Positions 5,267-7,222 of a stretch of 7,222 nucleotides of DNA are shown in pieces. Source of the DNA: Methanobrevibacter sp. (GTDB lineage: Archaea > Methanobacteriota > Methanobacteria > Methanobacteriales > Methanobacteriaceae); the NCBI GenBank assembly GCA_016291275.1, contig JAEEWY010000075.1, forward strand, positions 1 through 7,222, written 5' to 3'. The position numbers and the translations under genes were made by a program. The notes beneath the pieces are model-generated. The model was not told the DNA's origin, made no database searches, and was given only the letters and a program-made list of their open reading frames with translations. Numbering within the stretch: the stretch's first letter is position 1; each line of letters begins with the position of its first letter.

Positions 5267-6096
5267 TTATAATTATCTTCTTTTTTCCACCAAATTAACA
5301 CTAAATCTGTTTTGTCTTTAGGATTAACCCAGTTTCCTCTCTCATTTTTAATGAATATTTCTTTAAAGTAATTTTCTAAAGCAATTCTGTTTTTTTCTTC
5401 CAAGTCTCCAAGTCGCCATATGGATCGGTTTATTGCTTCATCTATGCTGTGGTACTCTTTAAGGTTTTTACATTCCAATTGAAAAACATTTGCTTCAATT
5501 CCAAGACTTCTTAAAAGCATAACTAAAACCATATAGTCTGTTCCCGCTTTAAATGGTTTTCCAGCTATTTCTGCTTTCTCCTTTTTGTATTTGTGGGTTG
5601 AAGATCCAAAAACGGTTATATAAACGTATTTATTTGCAATTTCATTTAGAGTTAATAATGTATTTTTTATATTAGCTATTCCATTTAAGCATCTGGAAGC
5701 AAGTACAATATCATAATTGCCTAATTCATCATAACTTAAATCATTAATGTCCTTTTGAAAGGTTTTGATATTTTTTATATTTTCATCTTTGGCCTTTTTG
5801 TTTAGTTCTTCAAGCATCAATTCTGATTTATCGATTCCAGTAACTGATTTTGCTTTTTTAGCTATTTTTCTGGTAATTGTACCTTCACCGCAACCTATAT
5901 CAAGAACGGTATCATTAGAAGATATTCTCATTTCATTGAGCAAAACATCAGGATAATCATCATTTTTAAGCCATTTGCCATATTCGCTAGCTATCTTATC
6001 CCAATCTTTTTCTTTTTTGAATCCTTTTTTGAGGGATTTCTGCCAAATGTATTCCCAATCGAGTTCTAAAGGATTTATTTCATCTTCTAATCTCAT
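5248..6096 (-). CDS. Class I SAM-dependent methyltransferase, copy 2 of a tandem pair
   Basis: The 282-aa protein has a Rossmann methyltransferase core: motif I VLDIGCGEGTI (64-74), acidic motif II GIDK with D89, and a motif IV region YDIVLASRCLNG (128-139). An N-terminal segment before the core carries LDWEYIW (12-18) and KDWDKIASEYGKW (30-42). A C-terminal domain ends in DLVLIWWKK (264-272). All of these are shared with the neighbour upstream, so the two are paralogues. By family it transfers a methyl group from AdoMet; the acceptor is unknown, and no DNA- or RNA-specific motif is evident. The start at 6096 follows AGGTG (6105-6101). It begins 29 bp after its paralogue's stop, in a likely operon. 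After the WWKK end shared with the paralogue it has ten extra residues rich in Lys and Asn. Confidence 0.9.
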   Translation of the reverse strand: MRLEDEINPLELDWEYIWQKSLKKGFKKEKDWDKIASEYGKWLKNDDYPDVLLNEMRISSNDTVLDIGCGEGTITRKIAKKAKSVTGIDKSELMLEELNKKAKDENIKNIKTFQKDINDLSYDELGNYDIVLASRCLNGIANIKNTLLTLNEIANKYVYITVFGSSTHKYKKEKAEIAGKPFKAGTDYMVLVMLLRSLGIEANVFQLECKNLKEYHSIDEAINRSIWRLGDLEEKNRIALENYFKEIFIKNERGNWVNPKDKTDLVLIWWKKEDNYNKKNKK

Positions 6097-6100
6097 GATA

Positions 6101-6105
6101 CACCT
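6101..6105 (-). promoter_or_regulatory. Ribosome binding site of methyltransferase copy 2
   Basis: Minus-strand AGGTG lies four bases before the ATG at 6096-6094. It sits in the 29-bp spacer between the two methyltransferase genes and supports separate initiation of the second cistron. Confidence 0.75.
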
Positions 6106-6125
6106 AGATTATAAATTTATTAAGA

Positions 6126-6941
6126 TTATTTCTTCCACCAGTACAATACCCAATCTGCCTTATCGTTTGGATTTGAAAGCTTTCCATTTTTATTCTCTTC
6201 AAGAATGTCTTCAAGGTATATGTGTAACTGTTCCTTCTCCTCATCATCTAAGAAATCCAATCTCCATTTACCATTATCCATTGCGTCTTCAATGCTTTCA
6301 TATTCCCTTTCATGACCTATGTTCAGGCTTTCTACATTTGGATAAATTCCCATATCTACAAGTATGTTGAAAAAGTATCTATGAGATGGAAACTCAACAT
6401 ATTCCTTATTGATGGAATCATAAAATTCCTTTTCAATTTTCCAGTTGTTTGGTCCAAAAAGGGTTATGTAAACATAATTTTCAGCGATTTCATTAATATT
6501 TGCAATGGTTTCCTGTATACTTAGAATTCCATTCAATGATCTTGAAGCTACAACAATATCATGTTTTCCCACATTATCAATTGTTATTTTACTTAAATCC
6601 TCTTCAATTGTTTTAATATTGTCTATATTCTCTTTTTGAGCTTTTCCATTTAATATTTCAAGCATTTTATATGCAGAATCAACTCCAGTGACACTTTTTG
6701 CTCTTTTTGCAAGGGGAATTGTTATAGTTCCGTCACCGCAACCTAAATCAAGAATAGTTTGCTCTTTGTTTACATTAATCCTTTCAATCAATCTGGTGTG
6801 ATAGTCGTCTCTTTTGGCAGACTTTCCAAAATTCGGTGCTGCCTTATTCCAATCTTTACTTCTATCCTTTTTTGCTTCAAGCTTCTTTGCCCAGAAGTAA
6901 GCCCAATCTATTTCTTCAGGATCATTGATTTGATAAGTCAT
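6126..6941 (-). CDS. Class I SAM-dependent methyltransferase, copy 1 of a tandem pair
   Basis: The 271-aa paralogue of the gene downstream; identity by eye is near 40-50% along most of the length. Motif I is ILDLGCGDGTI (63-73), the acidic motif II is GVDS with D88, and motif IV is HDIVVASRSLNG (127-138). The shared N-terminal segment reads IDWAYFW (11-17) and KDWNKAAPNFGK (29-40). The shared end WVLYWWKK is the true C-terminus here. The middle (about 163-200) and the region before the end differ most between copies, which hints at different substrates. The start at 6941 has only a short GTGAT (6949-6945) as ribosome site; no better in-frame start is seen upstream. It lies 39 bp after an unrecognised partial gene, probably in the same operon. 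The methyltransferase class is secure; the substrate is unknown. Confidence 0.9.
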   Translation of the reverse strand: MTYQINDPEEIDWAYFWAKKLEAKKDRSKDWNKAAPNFGKSAKRDDYHTRLIERINVNKEQTILDLGCGDGTITIPLAKRAKSVTGVDSAYKMLEILNGKAQKENIDNIKTIEEDLSKITIDNVGKHDIVVASRSLNGILSIQETIANINEIAENYVYITLFGPNNWKIEKEFYDSINKEYVEFPSHRYFFNILVDMGIYPNVESLNIGHEREYESIEDAMDNGKWRLDFLDDEEKEQLHIYLEDILEENKNGKLSNPNDKADWVLYWWKK

Positions 6942-6980
6942 GTTATCACAAAAGACTCCATTTAAATGAGTATTGATTAT

Positions 6981-7222
6981 TTAGTCCTTGTTTTCAGCTT
7001 TCATTTGCTTTTGAACTTCATAAACGTCAGAGACCGCTAATGTTCTCTTAAAGTCAAAACGGAAGTTTTCAATGATGGAACCTAACTCTCTCATTGTTGA
7101 TTCGAACTTTTCAGTCTTTACTGGGATGTCACATAAGCTGTCAATGCTTTGTCCAAGCTCATCAATGTATTTTGGAAATGTTTCGTTTGCATGATTGAAG
7201 AAGACATCATATTCTTCAGGGC
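6981..7222 (-). CDS. C-terminal 79 aa of an unrecognised protein (partial)
   Basis: Reading in from the right edge, an open frame runs from codon CCT at 7220 to TAA at 6983-6981 and gives 79 residues. It starts PEEYDVFFNHANETFPKY and ends VQKQMKAENKD. The text is well-mixed, charged and mostly helical, with no stop and balanced composition, so it looks like a real gene whose start is beyond the window. The final 25 residues are strongly charged and may be a coiled coil. There is a single cysteine and no metal or nucleotide motif. Its stop is 39 bp before the start of methyltransferase copy 1 with no clear TATA box between, so it is probably the upstream cistron of that operon. I do not recognise the family. 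Confidence 0.7.
   Translation of the reverse strand, partial: PEEYDVFFNHANETFPKYIDELGQSIDSLCDIPVKTEKFESTMRELGSIIENFRFDFKRTLAVSDVYEVQKQMKAENKD

Noticed and set aside
5086..5298. 70-aa plus-strand frame ending in a hydrophobic Phe/Ile/Leu-rich tail
   Set aside because: It lies out of frame inside the reductase and its membrane-like tail is only a translation of the T-rich terminator.
5975..6370. 131-aa plus-strand frame across the two methyltransferase genes
   Set aside because: It is antisense to both, rich in Ser/Leu/Phe as expected from the complement, with no ribosome site or motif.

Overview
The window looks like chromosomal DNA of a very AT-rich methanogenic archaeon, most likely Methanobrevibacter or a close relative in the Methanobacteriales. 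The support is: several starts preceded by AGGTG(A), matching an archaeal 16S 3' end; TATA-type promoter boxes (TTTATATA at 3981-3988); long T-tracts after plus-strand genes, as in archaeal U-tract termination; a family II Mn-dependent pyrophosphatase of the Methanobrevibacter type; and an Fe-S aldo/keto reductase of a type common in anaerobes. The genus is inferred from style and protein character, not from a database match.

Layout. Positions 3-1421 (+) hold the 3' part of a type I DNA methyltransferase subunit (HsdM-like). Its fold-specific motifs are plain, but the catalytic NPPF motif reads QIPF and the AdoMet loop reads DPCCGSAS. No hsdS follows. Next is a 775-bp AT-rich gap (1422-2196) with a T-tract terminator, three clear inverted repeats, a palindromic TATA element and a possible 22-codon ORF on the minus strand behind an unusually strong Shine-Dalgarno. 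Positions 2197-3114 (+) encode the pyrophosphatase. A two-gene unit follows: a zinc-ribbon, poly-Thr, single-TM small protein (3215-3478) and an unrecognised acidic 136-aa protein (3491-3901). Positions 4038-5207 (+) encode an aldo/keto reductase with a C-terminal ferredoxin-like domain and its own promoter.

The right end is on the minus strand and converges on the reductase. In transcription order it has the C-terminal end of an unrecognised protein (7222-6981), then two tandem paralogous class I SAM-dependent methyltransferases (6941-6126 and 6096-5248). Gaps of 39 and 29 bp suggest one operon whose promoter lies outside the window.

The genes are a mixture: housekeeping (pyrophosphate hydrolysis), redox (reductase), DNA modification or defence (HsdM-like) and unknown small-molecule or macromolecule methylation (the pair). 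I see no transposase, CRISPR array, tRNA or rRNA. The most notable points are the apparently catalytically altered HsdM, the structured gap behind it, and the duplicated methyltransferase pair.
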